From Achromobacter marplatensis (GTDB lineage Bacteria > Pseudomonadota > Gammaproteobacteria > Burkholderiales > Burkholderiaceae_B), in contig NZ_NJIG01000007.1 in the NCBI RefSeq assembly GCF_002209535.1, forward strand, positions 186,001 through 250,000: a stretch of 64,000 nt of DNA, read 5' to 3'. The notes beneath the pieces are model-generated. The model searched no databases. It was not told the origin of the DNA and saw only the letters and a program-made list of their open reading frames with translations. A program made the position numbers and the translations under genes. This document shows positions 12,472-20,890 of the stretch, piece after piece (the stretch's first letter is position 1; each line of letters begins with the position of its first letter).

Positions 12472-12818
12472 CCGATCAAGCCTTAAGCGCCGCCGATATC
12501 CTGGCGCGCATCGCCGACACGCTGGAAACCCGCCGCCCCGAAAACGGCGGCGACCCCACGGCGTCGTATTCCGCCAAGCTGCTGGCCAAAGGCCCCGACT
12601 CCTTCCTGAAGAAGATCGGCGAAGAAGCCACGGAGCTGGTCATGGCCGCCAAAGACGGGGTGCCCGAGCGCATCGTCAGCGAAACGGCCGACCTGTGGTT
12701 CCACTGCCTGGTCGCGCTGACCCATTTCAACCTGCGGCCGGAAGACGTGCTGGCCGAATTGGCCCGCCGCGAGGGCCTGTCGGGCCTGGCCGAGAAGGCA
12801 AGCCGCCCCAAAGACTGA
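12468..12818 (+). CDS. hisE: Phosphoribosyl-ATP pyrophosphatase HisE
   Basis: Hydrolyses PR-ATP to PR-AMP and pyrophosphate. The 116-residue all-alpha MazG-like protein has [10 protein letters not shown] and the metal-binding [16 protein letters not shown] and [13 protein letters not shown] helices. It is the last his gene and is followed after 17 bases by a HIT-family gene, so the transcript probably continues. Confidence 0.97.
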   Translation: MTDQALSAADILARIADTLETRRPENGGDPTASYSAKLLAKGPDSFLKKIGEEATELVMAAKDGVPERIVSETADLWFHCLVALTHFNLRPEDVLAELARREGLSGLAEKASRPKD

Positions 12819-12835
12819 CCACGGAGCCCCGGAAA

Positions 12836-13204
12836 ATGAGCGACAACTGTCTTTTCTGCAAGATCGCCGCTGGCGACATCCCGTCCAAGAAGGTCTACGA
12901 GGACGAGGACTTTGTTGCATTCCACGATATCAATCCGGCCGCACCGGTGCATTTACTGCTGATCCCTCGACGTCATGTCACATCCATGCAGGATATTACG
13001 GGTGAGGACGCAGGTTGGTTGGGTAGAATGATGTCGTTGGCGCCGCGGCTAGCAGCCGAAAACGGTTGCCGTCCGGGCCCTGATGGCGGATTTCGCATCA
13101 TGATCAACTCTGGCGTCGAAGGCGGCCAGGAAGTCCCGCATTTGCATTTCCACATCATCGGCGGCTCGCGGCCCTGGAAAGGGCGCGTAGCCCCCACCGC
13201 GTAA
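12836..13204 (+). CDS. HIT-family (HINT-type) nucleotide hydrolase
   Basis: Histidine-triad hydrolase of the HINT branch, which cleaves phosphoramidate or acyl bonds to purine nucleoside monophosphates. The 122-residue product starts [20 protein letters not shown], with the two zinc-type Cys of this branch. It carries the active-site triad in [15 protein letters not shown]. The frame is open upstream inside hisE, but 12836 is the natural ATG. The position between hisE and tatA is conserved in related bacteria. The physiological substrate is not known. Confidence 0.95.
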   Translation: MSDNCLFCKIAAGDIPSKKVYEDEDFVAFHDINPAAPVHLLLIPRRHVTSMQDITGEDAGWLGRMMSLAPRLAAENGCRPGPDGGFRIMINSGVEGGQEVPHLHFHIIGGSRPWKGRVAPTA

Positions 13205-13218
13205 TTCGGAGAAACATC

Positions 13219-13446
13219 ATGGGTAGTTTCAGCATTTGGCATTGGTTGGTCGTTCTGGTCATCGTGGCGCTGATTTTCGGCACCAAGAAACTGCGCAACA
13301 TCGGCTCGGACCTGGGTGGCGCGGTGAAGGGTTTCAAGGAAGGCATGAAGGACGCCAACGGCGAAAAGCCGGCAGACCCGATCGCGCAGCAGCGCGTTTC
13401 CGGTGAAACCATCGACGTGCAGGCCAAGGAAAAGACCAACTCCTGA
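13219..13446 (+). CDS. tatA: Sec-independent translocase subunit TatA
   Basis: Pore- or membrane-thinning component of the twin-arginine translocase, which exports folded proteins. The 75-residue protein has one N-terminal transmembrane helix ([21 protein letters not shown]), then the amphipathic helix [17 protein letters not shown] with the conserved FG/FKEG pattern, and a polar tail. The start has GGAG eight bases upstream. Tat substrates here include the Rieske protein encoded at 22311. Confidence 0.97.
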   Translation: MGSFSIWHWLVVLVIVALIFGTKKLRNIGSDLGGAVKGFKEGMKDANGEKPADPIAQQRVSGETIDVQAKEKTNS

Positions 13447-13518
13447 GCCCCGGCTCGTCTCCCGGGCCTACCCTGAACGGGCCGGCCCTTATTGCTTCAA
13501 TTCCCGAGCGGCCGTCGA

Positions 13519-14121
13519 ATGTTTGATGTCAGCCTCACTGAACTGATGGTGATCGGCGTCGTCGCCTTGATCGTCATTGGCCCCGAACGCCTGCCCAAGG
13601 TAGCCCGCACCGTCGGCCACCTGCTTGGGCGCGCGCAGCGTTACGTCAATGACGTGAAGTCCGATATCCAGCGCGAAATCGAACTCGACGAACTGCGCAA
13701 GTTCAAAAACGAGATGGAAGACGCCGCGCAAGGCGTGCAGCAGTCGCTGAACGACACGCACGCCTCGCTGCAGGAACCCGTCCAGCAATTCCGTGCGGAA
13801 CTCGATGAAGTCGCCCGCGAAGCCAGCGGCAAGGTCGCGCCGGTGATCGTGGGGGATGCCTCGGCCGTGAACGCCTCCACTGCCAACGCCCCCGCCGAAG
13901 CCGCCCGCACCATCGCGCCGGCCACCATCCCGACCTCGGCTTCCGCGTCCGCCCCCGCTACCGCCCCCGCTACCGTCCCGGCTCCGGCTACGGGTCCGGT
14001 CCACGGGCCGGTGATCGCACCCGCTGCCCTCCAACAACCCGCCCCGGCGCCCAGCGCGCCCAAGGCTGACGAGGCCGCGCCCGCCGCCCAGCCCGTCACG
14101 CCCTACGGAACACCGACGTGA
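13519..14121 (+). CDS. tatB: Sec-independent translocase subunit TatB
   Basis: Receptor-complex partner of TatC. The ATG at 13519 (MFDVSLTELMVIGVVALIVIG) fits the family; an in-frame TTG at 13492 would add nine residues. One N-terminal helix is followed by PERLPKVARTVGHLLGRAQRY and a charged coiled segment. A long low-complexity Ala/Pro/Thr tail (about residues 115-200) contains repeats of the A-P-A-T type. The stop overlaps the tatC GTG start. Confidence 0.96.
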   Translation: MFDVSLTELMVIGVVALIVIGPERLPKVARTVGHLLGRAQRYVNDVKSDIQREIELDELRKFKNEMEDAAQGVQQSLNDTHASLQEPVQQFRAELDEVAREASGKVAPVIVGDASAVNASTANAPAEAARTIAPATIPTSASASAPATAPATVPAPATGPVHGPVIAPAALQQPAPAPSAPKADEAAPAAQPVTPYGTPT

Positions 14122-14912
14122 CCCAGGACGCTTCCCAAGAAGAAGGCCAGCAAGAGACCTTCATCTCTCACCTGGTCGAATTGCGCACCCGCCTGCTGCG
14201 CGCCGTAGGCGCCGTGGTGGCCGTGTTCATCGTATTGTTCATCTACCCCGGCGCATCCGCCATCTATGACGTGCTGGCCGCGCCCATGCTGGCCTCGCTG
14301 CCCGAAGGCACGCGCATGATCGCCACGGGCGTCATCACACCGTTCATGGTGCCCGTCAAGGTCACGATGATGGCCGCCTTCATCGTGGCGCTGCCGGTGG
14401 TGCTCTACCAGGCCTGGGCCTTCGTCGCGCCGGGCCTGTACCGGCACGAAAAGCGCCTGGCGCTGCCGCTGATCATCTCCAGCACGTTCCTCTTCATCGC
14501 GGGCATGGCGTTCTGCTATTTCGTGGTGTTCCGCACGGTCTTTCACTTCATCGCCACGTTCGCGCCGCAATCCATCACGCCGGCGCCGGACATCGAGGCC
14601 TACCTGAGCTTCGTCATGACGATGTTCATGGCCTTCGGCATCACCTTCGAAGTGCCCGTGGCCGTCGTGCTGCTGGTGAAGATGGGCATCGTCGAACTGT
14701 CCAAGCTGAAGGCGGCGCGCGGCTATGTCGTGGTCGGCGCCTTCATCATCGCCGCGGTCGTCACGCCGCCCGATGTGGTCAGCCAGTTCATGCTGGCGGT
14801 ACCGCTGTGCCTGCTTTACGAAGTGGGGCTGATCTGCGCGCGCATGGTGTCACCCCAACCGGGTGCCGCCACCGACGAAGAAACCGCGGATTCCCTGACC
14901 GAACGGCACTGA
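14118..14912 (+). CDS. tatC: Sec-independent translocase subunit TatC
   Basis: Polytopic core of the Tat receptor that recognises the twin-arginine signal. The start is GTG overlapping the tatB stop (GTGA). The 264-residue protein has six hydrophobic helices. Family signatures are FISHLVELRTRLLRAVG at the N-terminus, YQAWAFVAPGLYRHEKR, the periplasmic SFVMTMFMAFGITFEVPV, and AAVVTPPDVVSQFMLAVPL. The Glu and Phe of the signal-peptide-binding loop (HLVELR) are present. Confidence 0.98.
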   Translation: MTQDASQEEGQQETFISHLVELRTRLLRAVGAVVAVFIVLFIYPGASAIYDVLAAPMLASLPEGTRMIATGVITPFMVPVKVTMMAAFIVALPVVLYQAWAFVAPGLYRHEKRLALPLIISSTFLFIAGMAFCYFVVFRTVFHFIATFAPQSITPAPDIEAYLSFVMTMFMAFGITFEVPVAVVLLVKMGIVELSKLKAARGYVVVGAFIIAAVVTPPDVVSQFMLAVPLCLLYEVGLICARMVSPQPGAATDEETADSLTERH

Positions 14913-14971
14913 TCCTGCGGCTGGCGGGGATGGCAGGGCAAGATAGGACTGATTAACTCTTGCCCGCTCCT

Positions 14972-14996
14972 TGCCTGCAATCCTACATTGCAGGCA
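14972..14996 (+). promoter_or_regulatory. Perfect inverted repeat over the start codon of the HTH gene (candidate operator)
   Basis: TGCCTGCAAT (14972-14981) and ATTGCAGGCA (14987-14996) form a perfect 10-bp inverted repeat around a 5-base spacer. The last base of the right arm is the A of the HTH gene's ATG. A possible -35 TTGCCC (14960-14965) and -10 TACATT (14984-14989, 18-bp spacer) put the transcription start at about 14996. The repeat would then overlap the core promoter, as expected of an autorepressor operator. The promoter hexamers are weak matches. Confidence 0.6.
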
Positions 14997-15412
14997 TGTC
15001 GCTTGCCCAAAGGCTGCGCGCCCTGATGCGGTGGCGCGGCATCCACAGCCAGAATCAACTGGCACGCATCTCCCGCGTGCCGCAATCCTGCATCCATCGC
15101 ATTCTTACCCGCGAAGACCGCTATTCGCCGTCTCGCGGCACGCTGCTGCGCCTGGCCTCCGCGCTTGAGACCAGCGTGCCCTGGCTGACCGACGGCGTGT
15201 TGAGCGGCGCCGAGCCCGGCCCCCACGGCCTACCCGCCGGCAAGGACGGCTTGCGCCCCGCCGCGCAAACTATCACGCCGGCCATCGACGGCTACTGCGC
15301 GGAAATCTGCGCCCTGCTGCGGGAACAGCCCGACAGCACGAAGAAAACCGTACTGTCGGTCGTACGGCTGCTGGTGGAGGGGCCCGGGCCCGGTCCCGGT
15401 CCCGCGCCCTGA
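14996..15412 (+). CDS. Small XRE/CI-type helix-turn-helix regulator
   Basis: A 138-residue protein with an N-terminal phage-repressor-like HTH. SQNQLARISRVPQSCIHRIL (about residues 18-37) reads as helix-turn-recognition helix, followed by GTLLRLASALETSVPWLTDG. The C-terminal part (about 95-130) is one or two helices, and the end is a short Gly-Pro repeat. The ATG at 14996 is chosen because an inverted repeat ends on it and no ribosome site supports the upstream start at 14960. No phage genes are nearby. Target genes are unknown; autoregulation is inferred from the palindrome. Confidence 0.85.
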   Translation: MSLAQRLRALMRWRGIHSQNQLARISRVPQSCIHRILTREDRYSPSRGTLLRLASALETSVPWLTDGVLSGAEPGPHGLPAGKDGLRPAAQTITPAIDGYCAEICALLREQPDSTKKTVLSVVRLLVEGPGPGPGPAP

Positions 15413-15432
15413 CCGCTTAACGGCCGAGGGGT

Positions 15433-16602
15433 TTAACGGGGCTGGCCCGGCCGCGTGCCCACCACGATGGACACGTCCTGCGGTTTGCCCCCGCGCAGAA
15501 TGCCCAGGGTGACACGCTGGCCCGGAGGCTGCTGCGCGATTTCCGCCAGAAGCTGGGCCGTATCCGTCATGCGCTTGCCATTGACCGACTGCACGATGTC
15601 GCCCACGCGCAGGCCGCCACGCGCCGCGGGGCCGTCGCGCATCACGCCCGCGATGATTGCGCCTTTCGCATCCGCGCCCAGCCCGAAGGCCCGCGCCAGT
15701 TCGGGCGTAACGTCCTGCGGCTCCACGCCCAGCCAGCCCCGCTTGACCCCGCCCGTCTTGACGATGTCGTCCATGACCTTGCGCGCGATCTCGATGGGCG
15801 TGGCAAAACCGATGCCCATCGACCCGCCCGATTCGGAATAGATGGCCGTGTTGATGCCGACCAGATTGCCCTCGGCGTCCACCAGCGCGCCGCCAGAGTT
15901 GCCGGGGTTGATGGCGGCGTCTGTCTGGATGAAGTTTTCGTACGTGTTCAGGCCCAGCCCGTTGCGGCCCAGCGCCGACACAATGCCTTGCGTGGTGGTC
16001 TGCCCCACGCCGAATGGATTGCCGATCGCCAGCACCACGTCGCCCACGCGCAGCCCCCGGTCGGGCGCCAGCGTGGCGGCGGGCAGGGCGCGCAACGTGC
16101 TCAGCTTCAGCACGGCCAGATCGGTGTCGGGGTCGGCGCCCACCACCTTGGCGGTGTCGCGGCGTCCGTCGGTCAAGGCCACCTCGATCGCGTCGGCCGC
16201 CTGCACGACGTGGTAGTTCGTCAGCACGTGGCCGTCCTGGTTCACGATGACGCCAGACCCCAGGCTGGTCGTGGCCTGGCGGCGGCTGACGCCCGGCACC
16301 TGGCCGAACAGCTGGCGCAGCACGGGATCATCAGGTAGCGGAATCAAGGGCACGTTGACGTGCTTGGTCGTGTAGACGTTGACCACCGACGGCGCCGCGC
16401 GGGCAACGCCGTCGGCATACGACACCGGCCCCACGCCGCTGCCTGCGGGCGCGCGGGACGCCGCAGAGGCGGCCACCGCGGCCGGCGGCGACGCCCCCGG
16501 CCCCGCCAGGCGCAGCAGGTCAGGCCGCAGGGTCGTGACCACGAATAGAATACCCAGGCAGACCGTGACGGCCTGAGCGAAGATCAGCCAATATCGGCGC
16601 AT
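15433..16602 (-). CDS. DegS/HtrA-like periplasmic serine protease
   Basis: Trypsin-like protease with PDZ domain anchored in the inner membrane, the class that in E. coli initiates sigmaE signalling. Start ATG at 16602 (MRRYWLIFAQAVTVCLGILF); a TTG at 16623 would overlap the divergent gene. The roughly 389-residue product has one N-terminal helix. The triad is intact: His in VLTNYHVVQ, Asp in DPDTDLAVL, Ser in AAINPGNSGGALVD. The PDZ domain follows from about residue 285 (GAIIAGVMRDGPAARGGLRV). A single PDZ and an uncleaved-looking anchor favour DegS over DegP/DegQ. Confidence 0.9.
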   Translation of the reverse strand: MRRYWLIFAQAVTVCLGILFVVTTLRPDLLRLAGPGASPPAAVAASAASRAPAGSGVGPVSYADGVARAAPSVVNVYTTKHVNVPLIPLPDDPVLRQLFGQVPGVSRRQATTSLGSGVIVNQDGHVLTNYHVVQAADAIEVALTDGRRDTAKVVGADPDTDLAVLKLSTLRALPAATLAPDRGLRVGDVVLAIGNPFGVGQTTTQGIVSALGRNGLGLNTYENFIQTDAAINPGNSGGALVDAEGNLVGINTAIYSESGGSMGIGFATPIEIARKVMDDIVKTGGVKRGWLGVEPQDVTPELARAFGLGADAKGAIIAGVMRDGPAARGGLRVGDIVQSVNGKRMTDTAQLLAEIAQQPPGQRVTLGILRGGKPQDVSIVVGTRPGQPR

Positions 16603-16622
16603 GATTCTAGATAGGACAAGCA

Positions 16623-17399
16623 ATGAAAAAAGTGGACTCCCACGTGCTGGCCAGCTGGCTGGACGACACCCTGCAAGCGGCGCGCTTCAAGGACTACTGC
16701 CCCAACGGCTTGCAAGTGGAAGGCCGATCTGAAGTCGGACACATTATCACCGGTGTCACCGCCAGCGAAGCCCTGTTGCGCACGGCGGTCGAACGCGGAG
16801 CCGACGCGGTGCTGGTGCATCACGGCTGGATGTGGCGCAACGAAGACCGCCGCATCATCGGCACGCGCCGCACGCGCATGGCGCTGGCCTTGAAGAACGA
16901 CCTGAACCTGTACGCCTATCACCTGCCGCTGGATGCGCACCCGACGCTGGGCAACAACGCACAACTGGCCCGCGTGCTGGGACTGACCCCGGAACGCCGC
17001 GACGACGGCTCTGCCCGCACCTGTGGCCAGGACAACCTCGTCTGGCTGGGCGAGGCCGCCGGCGTGCAGACGCTGGGCCAACTGGGCGCGCGCGTGGCCG
17101 AACGTCTGGGCCGGCAGCCACTGGTCGTGGGCGATCCGGACCAGCCGGTGTCGCGCGTGGCATGGTGTACCGGCGGCGCGCAAGGCATGCTGGCCGATGC
17201 CGTGGACGCGGGCGTCAGCGCCTACATCACGGGCGAAGTCTCGGAGTCCACGGTGCACCTGGCGCGCGAGACCGGCGTGGGCTTCATCGCCGCCGGCCAT
17301 CACGCGACCGAGCGTTTTGGTGCGCAAGCGCTGGGGCAGGCGGTCGCCGAGCACTTCGGCATCAAGGTGGAATTCATCGACATCGACAACCCGGCCTAG
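16623..17399 (+). CDS. Nif3-like dinuclear metal centre hexameric protein (YbgI family)
   Basis: Conserved metal-binding protein of the NIF3/YbgI/DUF34 family; proposed roles include GTP cyclohydrolase-like and damage-related functions, but none is settled. The 258-residue product shows FKDYCPNGLQVEGR, the metal His pair in VLVHHGWMW, YAYHLPLDAHPTLGNNAQL and the C-terminal metal segment AAGHHATERFG. It is divergent from the DegS-like gene with only 20 bases between start codons, so the two promoters must overlap each other's coding sequence. Confidence 0.93.
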   Translation: MKKVDSHVLASWLDDTLQAARFKDYCPNGLQVEGRSEVGHIITGVTASEALLRTAVERGADAVLVHHGWMWRNEDRRIIGTRRTRMALALKNDLNLYAYHLPLDAHPTLGNNAQLARVLGLTPERRDDGSARTCGQDNLVWLGEAAGVQTLGQLGARVAERLGRQPLVVGDPDQPVSRVAWCTGGAQGMLADAVDAGVSAYITGEVSESTVHLARETGVGFIAAGHHATERFGAQALGQAVAEHFGIKVEFIDIDNPA

Positions 17400-17424
17400 C
17401 AAACGCCGCGCACGCCCCGTGATC

Positions 17425-17447
17425 CGCCCCCGAAAGGGGGCGTTTTT
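17425..17447 (+). terminator. Rho-independent terminator after the Nif3-like gene
   Basis: CGCCCCC and GGGGGCG form a 7-bp stem with a GAAA tetraloop, directly followed by TTTTTATTT. It begins 26 bases after the stop codon. Confidence 0.9.
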
Positions 17448-17673
17448 ATTTCACGACGCCAACGTCGACATGGGCGTCGCAAGCCCCTGAATCTGCCGCA
17501 CTCGGCTCCGGGAAAACCAGAGGGTGCGGTCAAAGCAGCGCCTGTGCGTCGCATCTGGTCAATCGCGGTTCTCTCCCTGTCAATTCTGGCCGCAGCCCCA
17601 GCCCTAGCATTCCATGCAGCCGCCCGCAGCCGATCTCCTTCCCGGCCGGGCCTCCTTCACACGGAGCCACTGA

Positions 17674-18300
17674 ATGCTGACCCTCTACGACCACCCGCGC
17701 TCCGGCAACTGCTACAAGGTCCGCCTCTTTCTAGCCCTCATCGGCAAAACCTACCAACGCACGTTTGTCGACGTGCTGGCCCGCAAAAACCAGACGGCGG
17801 AATTCGAGCGCGTCAGCGCCTTCCAGCAGGTCCCCGCGCTGACCGATGGCGCCACCGCCATCTGGGACAGTCACGCCATCCTGCTGCACCTGGCGCACCA
17901 CTACGCCCCCGAATGGCTGGCGCCGCTGCCCAGCATCGGCGCCATGCACGCCTGGCTATCGGTATCCGCCAACGAAATCGCCAACAGCCTGCAGCCGCTG
18001 CGCTTGACGCACGTGGTCAGCAACGCCGAAGCCGCGCACCACCTGGGCGTCAGCGAAGCACTGCTCGACATCCCCGGCATGCAAGCTCGCACGGACCGAT
18101 TCCTCTGCCGCATGAACAAGCGCCTGGCGGAAAACCGGTGGCTGGCCGGCACCGACGTACCGAGCGTGGCCGACATTGCCTGCTACGGCTACGCCGCGCT
18201 GGCCGAAGAAGCCGCCATCGACATCACCGCCTATCCGGCCGTTGCAGCGTGGCGCGAGCGCATACGGCAGTTGCCGGGATACGTACCCCCAGGCCCCTGA
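17674..18300 (+). CDS. Glutathione S-transferase family protein
   Basis: Cytosolic-type GST of 208 residues. The N-terminal thioredoxin fold reads LTLYDHPRSGNCYKVRLFLALIG, with Ser in the usual catalytic region. The glutathione-binding cis-Pro and Ser/Asp motifs are QVPALTDG and IWDSHAILLHLA. The C-terminal helical domain includes WLAGTDVPSVADIACYGYA with the N-capping Asp. GGAG lies seven bases before the ATG. It precedes an MHS transporter by 51 bases, so co-transcription is plausible. Substrate unknown. Confidence 0.92.
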   Translation: MLTLYDHPRSGNCYKVRLFLALIGKTYQRTFVDVLARKNQTAEFERVSAFQQVPALTDGATAIWDSHAILLHLAHHYAPEWLAPLPSIGAMHAWLSVSANEIANSLQPLRLTHVVSNAEAAHHLGVSEALLDIPGMQARTDRFLCRMNKRLAENRWLAGTDVPSVADIACYGYAALAEEAAIDITAYPAVAAWRERIRQLPGYVPPGP

Positions 18301-18351
18301 GCCCCGCACGCCACGACAAAAAACCAATACGACAAGACAAGAGGAAAAACC

Positions 18352-19683
18352 ATGGACGCCATACCGGCCGTGCAGTCCGCTGCCCGCTCACACAAGAAAC
18401 CGAACCTGTTCCGGGTCGCCGTTGCGACCGTCATCGGCACCGCCGTGGAAGCCTTCGACTTCCTCGCCTACGGCACCGCCGCGGCGCTGGTTTTCAACAA
18501 GATCTTCTTTCCGCAGTTCGATCCGGTGACCGGCACGCTGGCGGCCTTTGGCGCATTCGCCAGCGGCATGCTGGCGCGGCCCATCGGCGGCATCCTGTTC
18601 GGCCACTTCGGCGACCGCGTCGGCCGCAAATCCATGTTGACGTTGAGCCTGTTGCTGATGGGCCTGTGCACCGTGCTCATCGGGCTGCTGCCCACGTATG
18701 AACAGATCGGCATCTCGGCGGCGGTGCTGCTGGTCGTGCTGCGCATCGGCCAGGGCCTGTCGTTCGGCGGCGAGATGGGTGGCGCCATGCTGATGGCAGT
18801 CGAACACGCGCCGCCGAAGTGGAAGGCGTTCTTCGGCAGCCTGCCGCTGGTGGGTGCGCCCCTGGGCATCCTGTTGTCGGTGGGCTCCTTCGCGCTGGTG
18901 ACGCGGCTGCCGGAAGCAGACTTCCTGTCCTGGGGCTGGCGCCTGCCGTTCCTCGCCAGTGCCGTGCTCATCGTCGTGGGCCTGTTCATCCGCCACGGCA
19001 TCGATGAATCGCCCGAGTTCGAGCAGGTCAAGCGCGAGCGCGCGCAGGCCAGGCAACCACTCGCCAACAAGGTGCCGCTGCGCGAACTGCTGCGCGCGCA
19101 CGGCAAATCGCTCTTGCTGTGCATCGGCTGCAAGATCGCCGAGGTCACCTGGATCTATACCTTCCTGGTGTTCTCGGTGTCTTACGCCGTGTCCAAGCTG
19201 GGTTTCAGCCGCGCCGACGCGCTGCACGCCTTGCTCTACGGCGCCGGCGTGCTGATGTTCACCATCCCGCTGTTCGGCGTCCTGGCCGACCGCATCGGGG
19301 CGCGCCGCGTCTGCGGCTGGGGCGGCATGTTGCTGGGGCTCATGGCCATTCCGATCTTCATGGCGGTGGGCAGCGGTTCGCTCATGGCATACAGCCTTGC
19401 CGTCTTCGTCGCCATGGCGTTGAACTACGCGATCATGATCGCGCCCCAGTCCAGCCTCTACAGCGCCCAGTTCCCCCCGGAGCTGCGCTATTCCGGGCTG
19501 TCCATCGGGGTCCAGTTCTCGGCGGCCATCGGCGGCGGCCTGGCGCCGCTGATCTCGGCCACGCTCGTCCAGAAGTTCGACAGCATCCTTCCCGTCGGCG
19601 TCTATCTGGCCTTCCTGGGCATCGTCGCCGGCACCTCGGCGTTCCTCATGAAACCCACGGCTCAGGACTTGCGCCGCGGCTGA
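18352..19683 (+). CDS. MFS transporter, metabolite:H+ symporter (MHS) type
   Basis: Twelve-helix major facilitator of 443 residues. TM1 begins VAVATVIGTAVEAFDFLAYG, the MHS-type signature with Glu/Asp. The loop 2-3 motif is GHFGDRVGRKSML, and GIDESPEFEQVK lies in the central cytoplasmic loop. AGAGGAAA sits before the ATG. Family members import organic acids, betaine-like compounds or shikimate; this substrate cannot be fixed from sequence. It converges on the AraC gene, which ends 34 bases downstream. Confidence 0.93.
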   Translation: MDAIPAVQSAARSHKKPNLFRVAVATVIGTAVEAFDFLAYGTAAALVFNKIFFPQFDPVTGTLAAFGAFASGMLARPIGGILFGHFGDRVGRKSMLTLSLLLMGLCTVLIGLLPTYEQIGISAAVLLVVLRIGQGLSFGGEMGGAMLMAVEHAPPKWKAFFGSLPLVGAPLGILLSVGSFALVTRLPEADFLSWGWRLPFLASAVLIVVGLFIRHGIDESPEFEQVKRERAQARQPLANKVPLRELLRAHGKSLLLCIGCKIAEVTWIYTFLVFSVSYAVSKLGFSRADALHALLYGAGVLMFTIPLFGVLADRIGARRVCGWGGMLLGLMAIPIFMAVGSGSLMAYSLAVFVAMALNYAIMIAPQSSLYSAQFPPELRYSGLSIGVQFSAAIGGGLAPLISATLVQKFDSILPVGVYLAFLGIVAGTSAFLMKPTAQDLRRG

Positions 19684-19716
19684 CGCGCCCAAGCCGTCCC
19701 GCAGCGGCGGCGCGAC

Positions 19717-20745
19717 CTATGCGCCGCCGCTGCCGCTTCTGGCCGTCTTCCGATACAAGGCGGGAGACATGCCGAAGCGCTCGTGGAAGCGCCGGATGAA
19801 ATGGCTGGCGTGCTGGAAACCGCAAGAGACGGCGATCTCCTTGACCTCGACGTGCGAGCGCCGCGGGTCCTCCAGCGCCTCCCTGGCCAGTTGCAGGCGG
19901 CGCTCGCGCACATAACTCGTGTATTGCAGCGAACGCATCTTGAACAGCCGGTGCACCCAGCGTGTGGTCACGCGCAGCACATCCGCCACCGCCTGCACCG
20001 ACAGGTCCGGATCGGTGACGTGGGCATCGATGTAGCTCGCCAGCACCTGCCAGTTGTCCGCCGGCGCCCGCGCGTCGCCCGGTATCTTCTCCAACGCCTG
20101 GCTGGTGTAGATCGAGGCCAGCAGCGCCAGCAGGGCCTGCTCGGCAAAGAGCGACGAGGTGGGATTGGATTCCGCCTTGTCGAAAAATACGTGATGCAGG
20201 CAGCGATGGGCGGTCTGCACCATCGGCAAGCCGGCCACCCCGCGCTGCGCGGTGAACTGCGACATCGCCAGGCTGTGCGCGCCCAGCAGGCGCGAAAGCG
20301 GCCCCTTCACCATCACGATGCGCGAATCGGTGTACATCCGGATCTCGGAGGGCAGTGCGGTCGTGCGAAAGATAATGTCCCCCGGCTCCAGCGGCAGGGT
20401 CGCCTCGTTCTGAACGATGACGCCATGCCCCGCGATCACGAAGCTTGCCAGGAACTCCGCGTGGTCCAGGTCGGCCGCGTGCTCCGCGCGATGGTGCACG
20501 CTGATCGGCGTGGATTCCAGGCTGACCACCAATCCGCCTGCACGCAGTCGACAGGCCTGCAACTGCAGCCTGGGCTGCTCCGTCAACGCCCGGAACTCGC
20601 CCGGCAGGACGAGCTTGTCCAGCTCGCGCTCATAGCCGGCGATCTCTTGCGCGTAGAAGGGGCGGAACTGGGGCGCAAAGTTGAGATCCGCCTCGGAACA
20701 AGCGGGCCGGGCGGGTGCGTTCACGGTCTGGCTGGCGCTGGGCAT
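19717..20745 (-). CDS. AraC-family transcriptional regulator
   Basis: A 342-residue regulator. The N-terminal half (about 1-220) has an AraC-type cupin-like ligand domain (VIVQNEATLPLEPGDIIFRTT). The C-terminal part carries two HTH motifs: SVQAVADVLRVTTRWVHRLFK, then EIAVSCGFQHASHFIRRFHERFGMSPALYR. GGAG precedes the ATG. It is divergent from the class II aldolase gene (145-bp gap) and convergent with the MHS transporter, so either neighbour could be its target. Confidence 0.93.
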   Translation of the reverse strand: MPSASQTVNAPARPACSEADLNFAPQFRPFYAQEIAGYERELDKLVLPGEFRALTEQPRLQLQACRLRAGGLVVSLESTPISVHHRAEHAADLDHAEFLASFVIAGHGVIVQNEATLPLEPGDIIFRTTALPSEIRMYTDSRIVMVKGPLSRLLGAHSLAMSQFTAQRGVAGLPMVQTAHRCLHHVFFDKAESNPTSSLFAEQALLALLASIYTSQALEKIPGDARAPADNWQVLASYIDAHVTDPDLSVQAVADVLRVTTRWVHRLFKMRSLQYTSYVRERRLQLAREALEDPRRSHVEVKEIAVSCGFQHASHFIRRFHERFGMSPALYRKTARSGSGGA

Positions 20746-20890
20746 GCTCGGAATTCTCCGTCGGGCCGGCCGACAACGGCCGAAAAACGCCTGCCGTCCT
20801 GTCGCATTGAGTCAACCCGCGTTCGTGATCGGTCAATTGCAGGCCGCGCTGGCGGGCGTGTAATTGAGCCATTATCCCCAAGGAGACCCC

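Noticed and set aside
13900-14100. Repetitive Pro/Ala/Thr coding stretch in tatB as a possible tandem repeat element
   Set aside because: It is the usual disordered TatB tail with imperfect A-P-A-T repeats, in frame and at the expected place.
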